A program made the position numbers and the translations under genes. Shown here piece after piece: positions 1 through 11,054 of a DNA stretch of 64,000 bases. The stretch is from Sambucus nigra (taxonomy: Eukaryota; Streptophyta; Magnoliopsida; Dipsacales; Adoxaceae), in NCBI GenBank assembly GCA_949130495.1, contig CASBWL010000422.1, forward strand, positions 744,001-808,000, read 5' to 3'. Within the stretch, counting starts at the first letter, position 1. Each line of letters opens with the position of its first letter. Under the pieces are notes generated by a model, which did not search any database, had not been told where the DNA came from, and saw only the letters and a list, made by a program, of their open reading frames with translations.

Positions 1-2311
1 TTCAAATTTAAGGTGATTAAATATAGTACGTGAATTTTAATCAAAAGTACACTCTTTATTTACAAAGTACACGCAATATAAACAAAGTATACGCATTGAT
101 TAATGTAATAAATTTTGATTTTGCAATTGAAAACTACTATATATATATATATATATATATATTCAGTAACACACAATAATCAAAAACCATTTATTAAGCT
201 CAACTACTCACTATCCCAACTACTTTTGGTCAAAGAAATAGATAACTTTAATTTGGCCTATAAAAGAGTAATATATGTTCCTTTCTTAACCATTACATCT
301 CAAGTAAAAATTAGATAATGAGTATACCAGCATAAAATTTGCGAGATACTCTAGAAAAGGATGAAAGAAACAAAAAAAGTTGAAGGAAATCGAGTAAACT
401 CTTTCCCTATATGAAACTTTCTTTGATTAGTTTCCAACATATGTGAGGGAAGGCAACTCTATACTTCCTCCCAATTCCATATATTTATTTGTTGTGGATG
501 AGGACCCTACTCAAACACATGAAGACCTCATGTCTTTCTATACACAAGAGGTTACAATGAAAATTGGTCAGCTGAAGGAGAAGAAGGCTTACTATAAAGG
601 CCTTGTAGGTGTCATGGAAGAACAAATTTGAGCCTACACGAATATAATTAACTCTCTTCCTGACGCCATAGATGCCTTTAACATTTTTCCCAATTAGCAG
701 TCTTTTTTATTTTTTTTCAGCTTTTGTTTTGTGAAAAATTGTATTTTTTCTGTTTTAATAAACATTTTATTTCTGTCATGCATGTCTTGTGACTTATATC
801 ATATACTAAAACCTACATAATGTAGTTCTATCTCGAACTATGATTCATACATAGAGTGTAAAAATATAAAATACAGGCAAATTTAATTAAGTACACGTGA
901 ACATTAGGAAAAATGACCACATGCATTTTAGTAAAAATGCGTGTACTTTACTGAACTTCTACACAAAAAAAAATTAACAAAATAGAACTAAACACTAAAC
1001 AGTAATATCACATTCAATTACTCTAAAAAATGTGTTATTAAATAATTTATTCAATCAAAAAGTTAAAAGCAATTATTCAACAATCGTACCTAATAATTTA
1101 GTCTCATGTTTTAATTTTTTTTTGTATGGCAGTTCAACAAAGTACACACAAAGTTAGTAACATATACGTGAACTTTAGAAAAATTGATCACGTGTACTTT
1201 CTAAATAATACGTGTATTTTGTTAAACTTCCATACAAAAAGAAAATTAAAACATGAGATTAAAAACTAACCACTAAAATTACATTAATTTTAATTAAAAA
1301 AATTGTGTTATTAAATAATTTATTCAATCAAATGGTTACAATGAATGAATTCAACAATTTTAAACATAACCAAATGAATTACTTACATATAAACCTGTAA
1401 TGACCAATTTTAAACATAATAAAAAGGGTTATTTACACGCGGTCCATAATACACATAGGTATGTGAGAGTATGAGTGATTTGTTCATTAAATATTGAAAA
1501 ATAATATAATAGAATCAAAACATTAAAAAAATTAAAAATAGAAATTATAATGTCAAAATTGAATTAAATAAAGCTAAAGTAAATGAAATTTAACATAAAT
1601 AAAAGTGAAAATAGAAATTACAACTTTTACAATATATAAAGTACCCGCATGTTTTTATAAATTACACGCACATTGTAATGACCAAAACCATTGAAGTACA
1701 CACATTTGAAATAGATTTTGTTCATTACTATGTGTGTGTATTTTGTGTTGATTCGATTCCCAAACAAATAATACACAAATGAACACTAACAATAAAATCA
1801 CAGTAATTTATTCAAATGTGAATCTTCATTTATTTAAATTAAAACTACCGTTACAATGAATGAATTGAACAATATTGAGAGGAATAAAATAGGTTCTTTA
1901 TACGTGGAACTGTAATGACCCGTTTAATGCCGCTAACGCGGACCATAAAACACGTATGAATGTGAGAATATGAGTGACTTGTTCATTAAATATTAAAAAA
2001 TAATATAATAGAAGCAAAATCTTTACCAAAATTAATAATAGAAATTATAATGTCAAAAGTGAATAAAATAAATCTAAAATAAATACAATAATACATAAAT
2101 TAAAGTGACAAATAGAAAATTTAAGTTATATAATATATAAAGTACACACAAGTTTTTATACAGTACATGCACATAGTACTGATCAAAATCATTTTCTAAA
2201 TGTGTGTGTTTTGTATATTATACGTATACTTCATAAAGTATAGGCATATTTCATAAAGTACAAGCATTTATAAAATAGTTTTGGTCATTACAACATGCGT
2301 GTACTTTTTGT
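1..2311. repeat. MULE-type 3' flank built of degenerate tandem modules
   Basis: AT-rich with no convincing gene. The stretch repeats itself: 880-1090 resembles 1160-1360 (shared core 'aaataatttattcaatcaa'), and 1430-1640 resembles 1930-2170 (shared core 'ttgttcattaaatatt'). The nonamer gtgtacttt or its complement aaagtacac recurs throughout. The same nonamer and a 'gccgctggcgcagacc'-like string also occur in the intron and leader of the MULE at 19081-21350, and 1885-1925 closely resembles 8025-8070 beside the transposase 3' end. I therefore infer that this is the distal non-coding part of the same MULE, separated from it by T1. The terminal inverted repeat was not found and may lie to the left of the window. 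Confidence 0.55.
443..631 (+). CDS. unrecognised small ORF, possibly an exon remnant
   Basis: An open frame of 62 codons starting at an ATG, acidic and Gln/Glu/Lys-rich toward its end, with no family I recognise. It is followed by T-rich DNA and an AATAAA-like string near 760, which would suit a 3' UTR. It lies in MULE-like flank DNA, so it could be a captured gene fragment. It is just as likely to be a chance frame. No codon bias or homology argument is available. Confidence 0.15.
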   Translation: MREGNSILPPNSIYLFVVDEDPTQTHEDLMSFYTQEVTMKIGQLKEKKAYYKGLVGVMEEQI

Positions 2312-3419
2312 TGATAATAACACCATCAGATCAAGGTCTAGCAGAGCTAAAAAAGGCAAAGATGTACAGATTCATATTCTGGGCACACAAGCAGTCAATC
2401 AATTTTTATCTCCATCCACACAATTTGTACCGAACTGAGATACGCAAGAATTACTCATGCCGTGAAATTTTTGGCAACACGTAATCATCAGCATCTCATC
2501 TCCACCGACATGCGTTGGGGTCTGCTGCCTTATGAGTTTTTGGTCCGCAGACCTACTAACAATCTCCCAACTCTCTACAAGAGATATTTTCTTCACAGAG
2601 CAAGTACTGGGGACTTATGCGGAAAAAGCCCCAAATGCTCTTATCTCATTATCTAAAGCGGTGGGGAACTTGGGAGACCCAAGATCTGATGGGATGGACT
2701 TAAAATATTTCAGCTCGCATCATTTGTTTCAGTCATCTCTTCGGCCATGTCGACCTGCGACCTGGGGCTATCTTTTAGCCGAGCACCACCAGGACTTGCC
2801 TCGGCCACACTGACCTGCTATTTATGGGTTATGAAAAAAAATTGGTTTGTTCAGATATCAAATTTTGATAGCACCCATTATCGTAGTGTATTTTTGTTTC
2901 CACACTTCTTTGCCTTTTATTTATTCATTGGTGAGAAACGTAACAACTACGCCTCGACTATATCTTCAAGTGGAAAAAAATCAATGGCAGACCCAACCGG
3001 GAACCCCTTCACCGGCCTAGGCGTCATATAGATTTCTCCATATATTTAACACGACCATTTCAACCTGAGATTTCACCTCCAACCTGGTAATTTTTTACCA
3101 AGTACACTAACTTAATCGATATCGGTGAATGTCAAACGGAATACTTTACTAGTCTTTGATCAACACACGAGGATGCAGAACAATGGCATTCTAGTCATTA
3201 TTTTGGTCGCCATTCTTAGCAAGGTTGATTAGGTCTCCGTCGGACACTATCTACTGGTCGGCGACGTTTATTTGGGACTGTAATAGGACGCTGTGTGTTT
3301 TGATAAATAAATTTTTTGTCTATTTTAGGCACGTGTCCAGCTGGGCTTTAAAAACTCTTTGAAGTTATTAGAGCAACCCTTATGGGTAGCGTAAAAAGGT
3401 AAGTTTGATGTAAATTTCA
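2312..3419. other. unassigned insert with an LTR-like left edge
   Basis: The first 35 bases (TG, then 'caccatcagatcaag') closely match the left edge of the T1 LTR at 3420. MULE-like sequence stops at about 2311 and resumes at 7950, so 2312 may be the real left border of the inserted block. The remaining kilobase (2360-3419) has no recognisable LTR, coding domain or terminal repeat. Short open frames inside it read like chance frames. It could be a piece of another related Gypsy element or an independent insertion. Confidence 0.3.
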
Positions 3420-4269
3420 TGAAATAGCACCATCAGATCAAGTTGTAGCGTAGCTCAAACAGGAACAACAATGGCATCAAATAAAAGATATAGATATGTA
3501 GAAGGAGATGAGGAGAAGAGGATAAACACACCAATATAAGTGGTTCGGCAATTGTCTACGTCCACTATGCAAGTGAGTGTGAGTTTTACTATCAAAAGAG
3601 GACTCTAATGGCCTTATCAATAGAATCACTCCACTTTCTCTCTCTCCTGTAAATGTACCAAAGTTTTTCTAGGGTTTTTAATATTGAGATCCCTTTTCAA
3701 GGTAGAAGAAGACATGTATATATAGTGCTTGGGGGGTGTAGTGTACCCCCCAAACATGTTGTGAGCATGTGTGTGGTTATCAAACCAATCTCAAGTGGAC
3801 ACCTGGTTATGCCACATACAGATAATGATGACCAAATATTCCCTCACATGAGGGGAATGAGTTGGTTATAACAGTTTAGTCCATGTGTTCCAAGTCTCCC
3901 ATGTGCTTGCGTATGCTCGGACCTATGATGCCGTCCACTAAAACCTCGACCCAACCGAGTACGATATTGGTAAGTCCGAGAGTTGAGTTAGTTTGCCAAT
4001 CATAAGTATGACCTCGGCCATGTAGATGAGATGAGGTTGTATATTGGGCCCTGGTTGCACAGTCGGCTAGAGCAGAGTATGAGAGTAACCATGATTGAGA
4101 CCATGAGGTGTTGCCGACCTCGGCTGTCGACCCGCCAAGATTGATCATCGATAGCCTACCTTGTGAAAAATGACCTTTTTAATGGCTGTTGTGAGCATCC
4201 TGATGACTCGTCCCTGAGGTTGGGCGAGGTTATTGACCCCGAGGATGAGGGTACACTTTAGGCATCTCA
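3420..4269 (-). repeat. T1 3' LTR, complete, 850 bp
   Basis: On the minus strand it begins TGAGATGCC and ends CTATTTCA. Its length is 850 bp, against 851 and 850 bp for the G1 LTRs. It shares with them the blocks 'ccctcacatgaggggaatga', a paired 'ggggggtgtagtgtacccccc'-type hairpin upstream of a TATATATA box near 3717-3725, and a 'gtggttcggc' motif near 3541. A C-rich tract at 4270-4280 (a purine tract on the minus strand) abuts the LTR, as expected for priming of plus-strand DNA synthesis. Confidence 0.85.
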
Positions 4270-4457
4270 ATCACCCCCTAGCCCTCAGTCTTATATGTGA
4301 GTAGATGGCTGAGGGTTATATAGGTCAGGCAGGTGGAGGGACGTTTCTGCACCTTGGGATGTGGAGTTATCTATTGGACACATGTCACCCTTTGAAGTGG
4401 ATTGCGTCTGCCCTAAGATATTGATGACCTGGCATCGCCTTTTTATGATTTCTAGGT

Positions 4458-4509
4458 GTAATGATGAGGGCCTTGATATTCGCGCCTCATCATTACAACA
4501 GTATTTAAA
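4458..4509 (+). promoter_or_regulatory. inverted repeat and TATA-like box of the T1 antisense ORF
   Basis: Perfect 12 bp arms gtaatgatgagg (4458-4469) and cctcatcattac (4485-4496) enclose 15 bases, followed five bases later by TATTTAAA (4502-4509). A pyrimidine-rich leader follows before the ORF at 5033. G1 has the same arrangement on the opposite strand (arms at 52847-52856 and 52872-52881), so the inverted repeat is kept between copies. A promoter role is inferred from position only. Confidence 0.45.
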
Positions 4510-5032
4510 CCATTTCACCCTTTGATTTCTCTTTTTTTCTTCTTCAATTTTCGCGTTTAGAGCCCTTCCTACAACTTTGTCCTTAAAAACCTCCATAACT
4601 CTTCTGCGATTCAAGGTTCCTTGCTCTTAATCTCTTCTTCCCTCAATCAAACTCAGTCAGGTATTGTTCTTTAACCTTTCCTTTTTCATTTATGAGCATT
4701 AATTTACACTTTTGATTTTTTGGTGAGCTTTTACTTTTTTCGGTGAGGTTTTTCGCCATTGTTGGGTGGTTATAAGGTTAGGTTTGCAGTGGTTAAGTGA
4801 CTTTGGAGCCATATTAGGCTGCTCTGGGGTTGTTTTAGCTAAAGACTCCCACTTTTAGGCTTTTCGGTGACCGTCCGATCATCTTCTTCGGTGACCCAAT
4901 CTTTGAATGTTCTTGGTGTTCTTGGTGAAAACCTTTTGGATTCAAAGTTTTGATCTTTAGTTTGGGTAGTATCAGTTGTTTACCTGTTTTCCTTTTTAGC
5001 TCGAACTCTCCAAGTGTATTGTCGTCTATTAA

Positions 5033-7365
5033 ATGCTACAATCCCTCTATAAACTTGTTGGAGAGTTTCCAACTCTGCGCGAGGAGTGTTTTAACAAGAT
5101 CGAACAGATAGAGTTAGCCCAAGCCGAGGATTTTCCCCTCAGACCAATTTATCCTTCACCATTAGCTGTAATATACCCTGAATTGACTGAGGTTTCTGAT
5201 CCCATGTCAGAGGACCATGCTTGAGACCCAATGTTAACATCTGAGGCGGCCGAGCCCGTAGACTCATTCCAAGAGGCTATGGATTACTCTCCTAGGAAAA
5301 GTGGAGTTTCTGAGGATGAAGATGTTTCAGATCGTGCCTCGTCCCATAGAGATGCTAGCTCTTCATGTAGATATCCTTGCATAAAAATCTTAGGGCCCAG
5401 TGTAGCTTATCCTCCTCCCTTTTAGGTTGTTCCTCTATTAGGGTATATTGGCGCAGAGTTTACAGAGAGGTTCCCCAGTGGTGTCTCCATTAAGGCCCCG
5501 AGCTGAGGTTGCTGAGGAAGACGATGATGAAGGAAGTGACCTCAATACCTCTGTAGCTGCAGGGTATGAGAGTACCATAAATGAGTACAACCTTCTAGTC
5601 TTTATACAGCTATATTTCATTGATTCCTCAATCATCTTGAGAAAACCTCTGAAGGAGCAAAGTGCCTTCGATGGCCGAGAGGTTCAAGTTAGGTTTTTGT
5701 CTTCCCATCCACCCAACTATCAGAGCCATACTCTCTTACATAAACCTTGCCCCTTACCAACTGTCCCCAAATGCTTGGAGGGTTATGATTGGGGATATCG
5801 TCCTTTGAAAGGCTATTCACCATACATACCATCCAGTTAGAGTTTTTACTGCTTGCTATATTCCCACCTCTGTCAAAAATCACCCCAACTACTATCACTT
5901 TGTAGCCAGGAAATTCGAGAAGAAGATGCTCTTGGTTACCCAGACTTCCAACCATAATTGGAAACCTTGGTATTTCTTTGTTTATGGGGCTTGGGAGTTT
6001 GGCCCAGATGAGTCTTGTGGAACATCGGTTCTAAGGACCACTCTGAAATGGGATAAAGTCTCCTATGAGGATGAAATTGACCCTGGACTTAGCCATGATA
6101 ACTACAAGAATATAAAGGGACTTTGAAACCAAGGCTTGAATGGTCGTCTTGTTAAGTATGAATATCTGATGACCCCCTATTACCTTTCTCAGACAGTTTT
6201 GGGGGGGTGGTCCTTTGGAAGAACTTCGTAAGTTTCCAAAATTTTCATACCAAGTATTGTCTCGTACTTTTTATCTATCTGACTTGCTAACTCAGAGACT
6301 TATCTTTATGTAGAGCGACCAATAGGTATTTCTGACGACTTCTGGGAGATATCGGCCCCTAGCCTTATAAAGTTTATGGAGAAACGTGATGGTAAGAATG
6401 TACCCCCTCCTGCCCAAACAAAAAAGAGCGTCGACCCTTCTAAGGTCTATGCTACCAATAAGAGGAAGTCTGCCACTGACTCAGCTTATACGAGGCCGAG
6501 CAAGACTCGGGCCAAGGATCGTGCCATACCCATTTTGACCAATGATGCTTTGGATTTTCATCTGTCACAGCTCAAGAGAGGAGACATCATTATCGGCCAT
6601 AGCTTGCAAGCTGCCAATGCTATTGGCACCATCATGACTAAGGAGGATAAGCATTTTCCCCAGGCCTTAGATGTCCCTTTGTTAGCCGAGTTTACCCTCA
6701 CAGGGTGGTTCAGGTATCAAGATTTTTCTTCCAAGTGCTGTCTCTGCTCTTTAGAAGTTATTATTTATATGTTTGATCTTCTTTTACAGAGTGTAGTGTA
6801 TCTTTACCGATTAGTTGACTGGACCTTGAAGAGGTTGCCCCTTATACAAAAGGGCAAAGATGCTAAAAAAATCGAGCTCGATCTGAAGGCTGAGGTAGAG
6901 AGGTTAAAAGTGGATCATAAAGATAAAGACAGAGAGATCACTTAACTAAAGGAAGATCATAACAAGGACCTGAAGGAAAAGGATCAGAGTCTTCAATCAA
7001 AGGTCAGTGTTGTTGTTAAGGCTGCTCTGGTCGATGCTACAGAGAACATCATTGAGGACTACAAAGTGTCTGATGAGTTTGCTAGCTTTGGCTTTGAGTA
7101 TTTAAAGAGGGGCATCAAAGCGCCAGCCGATAGGCGGATCTTAAACAGGGTGAGTATGTGAGCTTGTCGGCTGAGGACTTTGTTGGTCTCGACTTTGGAG
7201 ACCCTCGATTCGCCCAAGATTTAAAGGAAGTAGAAGAAAGTGATGCTGCCCCAGCCGAGACGTCTCCTCTGGAGGTCACAGACAGTGACGATGGTGCTCA
7301 GAATGATGAAGAGGTTGAAGTTACGAATCCCAACCTTAAACCCACCAATCCTAGAATTGCACAAA
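5033..7365 (+). pseudogene. antisense accessory ORF of T1 (broken)
   Basis: Runs opposite to the element's own gag-pol direction. It is read in several frames: MLQSLYKLVGEF at the start (5033), acidic Ser-rich stretches, a middle block around 5930-6120 containing TQTSNHNWKPWYFFV, and an intron-like break near 6230-6300. Then come a Lys/Arg-rich block (6376-6560) with TRPSKT and a charged coiled-coil-like tail (6850-7380). The same protein order is found on the minus strand of G1 at 49902-52332. Accessory antisense ORFs between pol and the 3' LTR are known in Tat-lineage Gypsy elements such as Grande; their function is unknown. Frameshifts and stops make this copy non-functional. Confidence 0.7.
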
Positions 7366-7949
7366 GCGATCCCGTTTTAAAGTAGAAGAAGACATGTATA
7401 TATACTTCTTGAGGGGTGTAGTGTACCCCCCAAGCATACTATGAGCATGTGTGTGGTGATCAAACCAATCTCATATGGACACCTAGCTGTGCCACATACA
7501 GATAATGATGACCAAATATTCCCTCACATGAAGGGAATGAGTTGGTTATAACGATTTAGTTCACGTGTTCCAAGTCTCCCATGTTCTTGCATATGCTCGG
7601 ACCTGTGATGTCTACCACTGGAACCTCGGCCCAACCGAGTATGATATTGGTAAGTTCGAGAGTTGAGTTAGTCTGCTAATCATAAATATGACCTCGGACA
7701 TGTAGATGAGTCGAGGTTGTATATTGGGGCCTGGTTGCACTTTCGTTTATAGTATAGTATGAGAGTAACCATGATTGATTCCATGAGGTGCTGCCAACCT
7801 CAGCTGCCGACCAACCGAGATTGATCATCGATAGCCGACATTATGAAAGACGACCTTTCTGATGGCTGTTGTGAGCATCCCGATGACTCGGACCTGAGGT
7901 TTGATGAGATTCTTGACCCCGAGGACGAGGGTATGATTTAGGAATATCA
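7366..7949 (-). repeat. T1 5' LTR, partial (about 584 of 850 bp)
   Basis: Aligns with 3690-4269 of the complete T1 LTR, including the TATATATA box, the 'gtgtaccccccaag' hairpin arm and the outer end ggaatatca. The LTR portion nearest the primer site is gone, and the break joins directly to the tail of the antisense ORF. What remains is essentially the U3 promoter part up to a little past the TATA box. The deletion breakpoint thus falls near the expected transcription start. Confidence 0.75.
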
Positions 7950-8105
7950 TCATTACCAAATAAATAATACAGTAATGAACACTCAATAATATTAAGAGGA
8001 ATGAAATAAACAATCATCAGAGGAATCAAATTGGTTCTTTAAACGTGGACCTATAATGACTCATTTTACTACACCTAGAGCAAGTAACTTCTCTTATTAT
8101 GACCT

Positions 8106-8924
8106 CTATAACAGATTTATTCTCTTATTTCGTGGCCTCCCTATCGATTTCTTTGTCATTGGAGGAATGATTTCTGGATTTTCAGGCAATGGAATATTTA
8201 GGGGCATCAAATCATGAAAAGGAACTATAGGTGATGAGTATGATTTTTTGTAGGAAGAACATTATAATGATACTCAATATGATCATAAATACTTCCACCC
8301 ATCTTTTATACAACAGAAACAACATGAGAACATGGAAATCATCGTAGCTGCCAACTCTTACAAGAGAAGAGAAAATTCCTTGTTCTAAGATAATCGTGGC
8401 CCGCACATCTGAATGAACTTCAAATACATGTTTACTTGAGTGGACAATATTCTAATGTCTATTTTTTTTCAATTTTCAATCAGTAATTTATCAAAATGAG
8501 GATGTAACTCCTTTGACCATGTTTCAGATTCAACAAGTTTGTTTGCATTGAAATTCATAATTTTGATGCTGATGTTGTCTATAATATTAATTATCGATAA
8601 ATGTCTTTCCTCTAGGATCCAAGAGTTGAATGATTCCTCAACACTTGGTGCCATGTTACCATAACATTTCCCATTGAAATATGCACAAGACCAATTCTCC
8701 GATGACAAATTACAAAGAAAATTAGCGACAACAACTCAACCTTCCTTTTCCAAGGCATCAATGTTCTTCAGAAACTTATCAACTGTTATAGCATATGCAC
8801 AATGCATCAAATTTTGAATGAGCTTATGTCGGAAGTTTCGACTCCCACATATTTTCTTCTTTATATTTCCCTGTAAATGATATATATAGTAGGAATGTGC
8901 AGACATTGGAAAATCCTTAGAAAC
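8106..8924 (-). pseudogene. MULE transposase, C-terminal half (DDE end, SWIM finger)
   Basis: Continues from the N-terminal half across the Copia insertion. Seen in order on the minus strand: FPMSAHSYYIYHLQGN (near 8905-8860), typical of the MULE core; an in-frame stop near 8735; ESFNSWILEERHLSI (near 8640-8590), the usual motif before the SWIM finger; a SWIM-like SCKSWQL, then FPCSH with a stop between them (near 8365-8325); and IGRPRNKRI (near 8135) before a TAG at 8106. At least one frameshift separates ESFNSW from the SWIM finger. MULE transposases cut and paste their element by binding its terminal repeats; this copy is dead. Confidence 0.85.
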
Positions 8925-9739
8925 TGAAGCCCTTATACTTTTGACTCACTTGAGTCTGTAAGAGTTCATCTAGTTTGGAAATTAAGACAAAATTATGTAT
9001 ATCCTAGAATCCAAAGAACCTCAGAGATTGGTTTGCTATTTCAATCATCTATCTTGTAATGATCTAGACCTAATTACCAACACTCACACATAGTAGAATG
9101 CATCCTATACATGTCATATTGCATATTTATGTGTGTACATATGTTGAGTTTGTTTAAATCCCTAAGTTTGATTTTTAAATGTTTTTTTGGGATTTTATAA
9201 ACATTTTTATAAAGGTTTTATTAATTAAAACTTTGTTTTAAAAAGTTTGTGAGCTCAATCTACAATTACTGGTAAATGGGTTTATTGTCCTAAAGTTGAT
9301 TTAGGTAGAAACCAAAAGCGGCAGAGAATTCAGGGTATGCTTTGTAATTAATTTAGACGTGCAATTTATATCTACTTACTGATCAACACGTGTTGCTTGC
9401 TGATTAGTGCATAATGTGTTTCTTTACTGAGTGTATAATCGCGTATCTTTACCATCGTTGGATCAAACCTTATCAACGACCTGCATGCCTTCCTTGGTAA
9501 TCCCTGTGAAACCCCTTTAAACCAATCAGGTGAACTTTAATCACCGCTTGCTATGAGCCTTTGAATTTAAGTCAATCCAGCTTGACTCAATCCTGACCCT
9601 TGATTTTGAACCTGTTTCTCGATCCTTCTCTTCGTCCTATAAAAGGGACCCTCCTCTCAATTGTCTCAGACTTTTGGCTAGTTCATTTTGTGAGAGTAAA
9701 AAAGAGAGAGTAGAGAGAAGAGAGAGAAGAGAGAACTAG

Positions 9740-9798
<59 letters not shown>

Positions 9799-10981
9799 AG
9801 AAACCCTAACCCTAACCCTTGTTCGTCAAGCCTCTTTCAAAACCAAACACTCCTCAAAATCTCCTACATATCCAAAACACTACCCTGAGTGTTCTTGAGT
9901 TTTTGAGAGATATTTGTGTTGATTGGTTGTGTTGCTGTAACCTCTTGTTCATTAGATCTTGTTCCCAAGTTAAACTGTCTACTTAGATCTATTTTCTTCT
10001 TCATAGAAATTTTAGATCTATGTTCTGCATGTTACATCACACTTAGATCTACATAATTTATTTCTCATCTTGAGAAATATATTGTTGATTCTTTTCTAAA
10101 CAATCATTTTTAAACTTTGAAATCAACAATAAATGTTTTCTACTTCTAGTTCTCTTAAAACTAAACCTTTGACCTAGTTTGGAATCACACTTGGAGGTTT
10201 TCAATCTCGAAAATCTTTTTCAATTCCCAGATTGATTAAGATCTTGACTGTCTTTTAAAGCAAGATATCCGTGGATTCTGGGATTGAATTAAAGGTCAAA
10301 AAGGTTCAAAGTTTTGTGAGAAGAGAGAAAAAGAAAAGTCACTGCATATAGTCTTATATGTAATTTGTTAGGACTGTTTGTACTTAATAAGTGCGTGTGT
10401 GTGTGTGTGCATGCATGTGTTAGAGAACACCTTCACAAACACGTTTTCACCCTACCACACGAAAAGTGTTGGTAATAAGATCTTGTGAACAAAGAGTCGA
10501 CGTAAAGTGCTGGAACAAATCAGAAGTTAACAAACTGAGAGAACAACATCAACAATCAGAACTGCAGAAAAGTTATGAGGACACCAGAGGGTACATTCCT
10601 AAACTTATATAGGTCTGAGTTGTATACATGTTAGTTATATAGTTTGTAACTGATAAATTTATTTTAGTGGATTTTGTTTTTACTCCGTAGAGGGAGTCGT
10701 GGATGTTTCCTCAGTTAGTTGAGGTTTTACCACGTTAAAATCTTATTATTAATCTTCCTACATGTTCTCATCTCATTCTTGGTTGTGCTGGATTTTAAGT
10801 TTGCTTAAACTGTTTAATAAACCTGTTTATTAAATCTTGAATAGATCTCGTACATACTTTTATTAAACACATCTTGTGTTCAAAATAGTTTTGGTTTTTA
10901 AGAAAAGAGTTTCGTCAAAAAACTATTCGGAGTTACTTAAATAGTTTATTTTTAATAAACGGCTTTAGTAACATAATTTCA
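8925..10981 (+). repeat. Copia 5' LTR, 2057 bp
   Basis: Begins tgaagccctt and ends ataatttca. A TATAAAA box lies near 9639-9645, followed by a (GA)n microsatellite (about 9735-9796) and a telomere-like aaaccctaaccctaaccc string. T-rich downstream sequence leads to the primer site. It differs from the 3' LTR by scattered substitutions, a 7 bp gap near its start and small changes in microsatellite length. Confidence 0.93.
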
Positions 10982-11002
10982 ATTGATATCAGAGCTTTGG
11001 TG
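10982..11002 (+). promoter_or_regulatory. Copia primer-binding site
   Basis: attgatatcagagctttgg directly follows the LTR end. It resembles the common TGGTATCAGAGC site complementary to initiator-methionine tRNA, with one change (GATATC for GGTATC). Confidence 0.8.
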
Positions 11003-11054
11003 ACTTCTTTTAAAAAGATTCTGAGTTTCTGAAATTGTTTTCTGAAAATCAAAT

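Larger units (their letters stand above)
3420..7949 (-). mobile_element. T1: deleted Tat-type Gypsy LTR element, minus orientation
   Basis: Read on the minus strand: partial 5' LTR (7949-7366), the antisense ORF region on the opposite strand (7365-4440), a purine tract (4280-4270) and a complete 3' LTR (4269-3420). Gag, protease, RT, RNase H and integrase are all missing, as are the primer site and the downstream third of the 5' LTR. The LTR and the antisense ORF are close relatives of those in G1 at 31809-54362. Candidate target duplications do not match (tttca on the left, tcatt on the right, or tttgt at 2307), so the outer border is uncertain. Confidence 0.75.

Noticed and set aside
2532..3031. 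Overlapping short frames in 2281-3031 as a captured gene
   Set aside because: No recognisable family and no consistent frame or splice pattern; left as an unassigned insert.
9800..9822. Interstitial telomere
   Set aside because: Only two to three ccctaaa-type repeats, present identically in both Copia LTRs, so they belong to the LTR.
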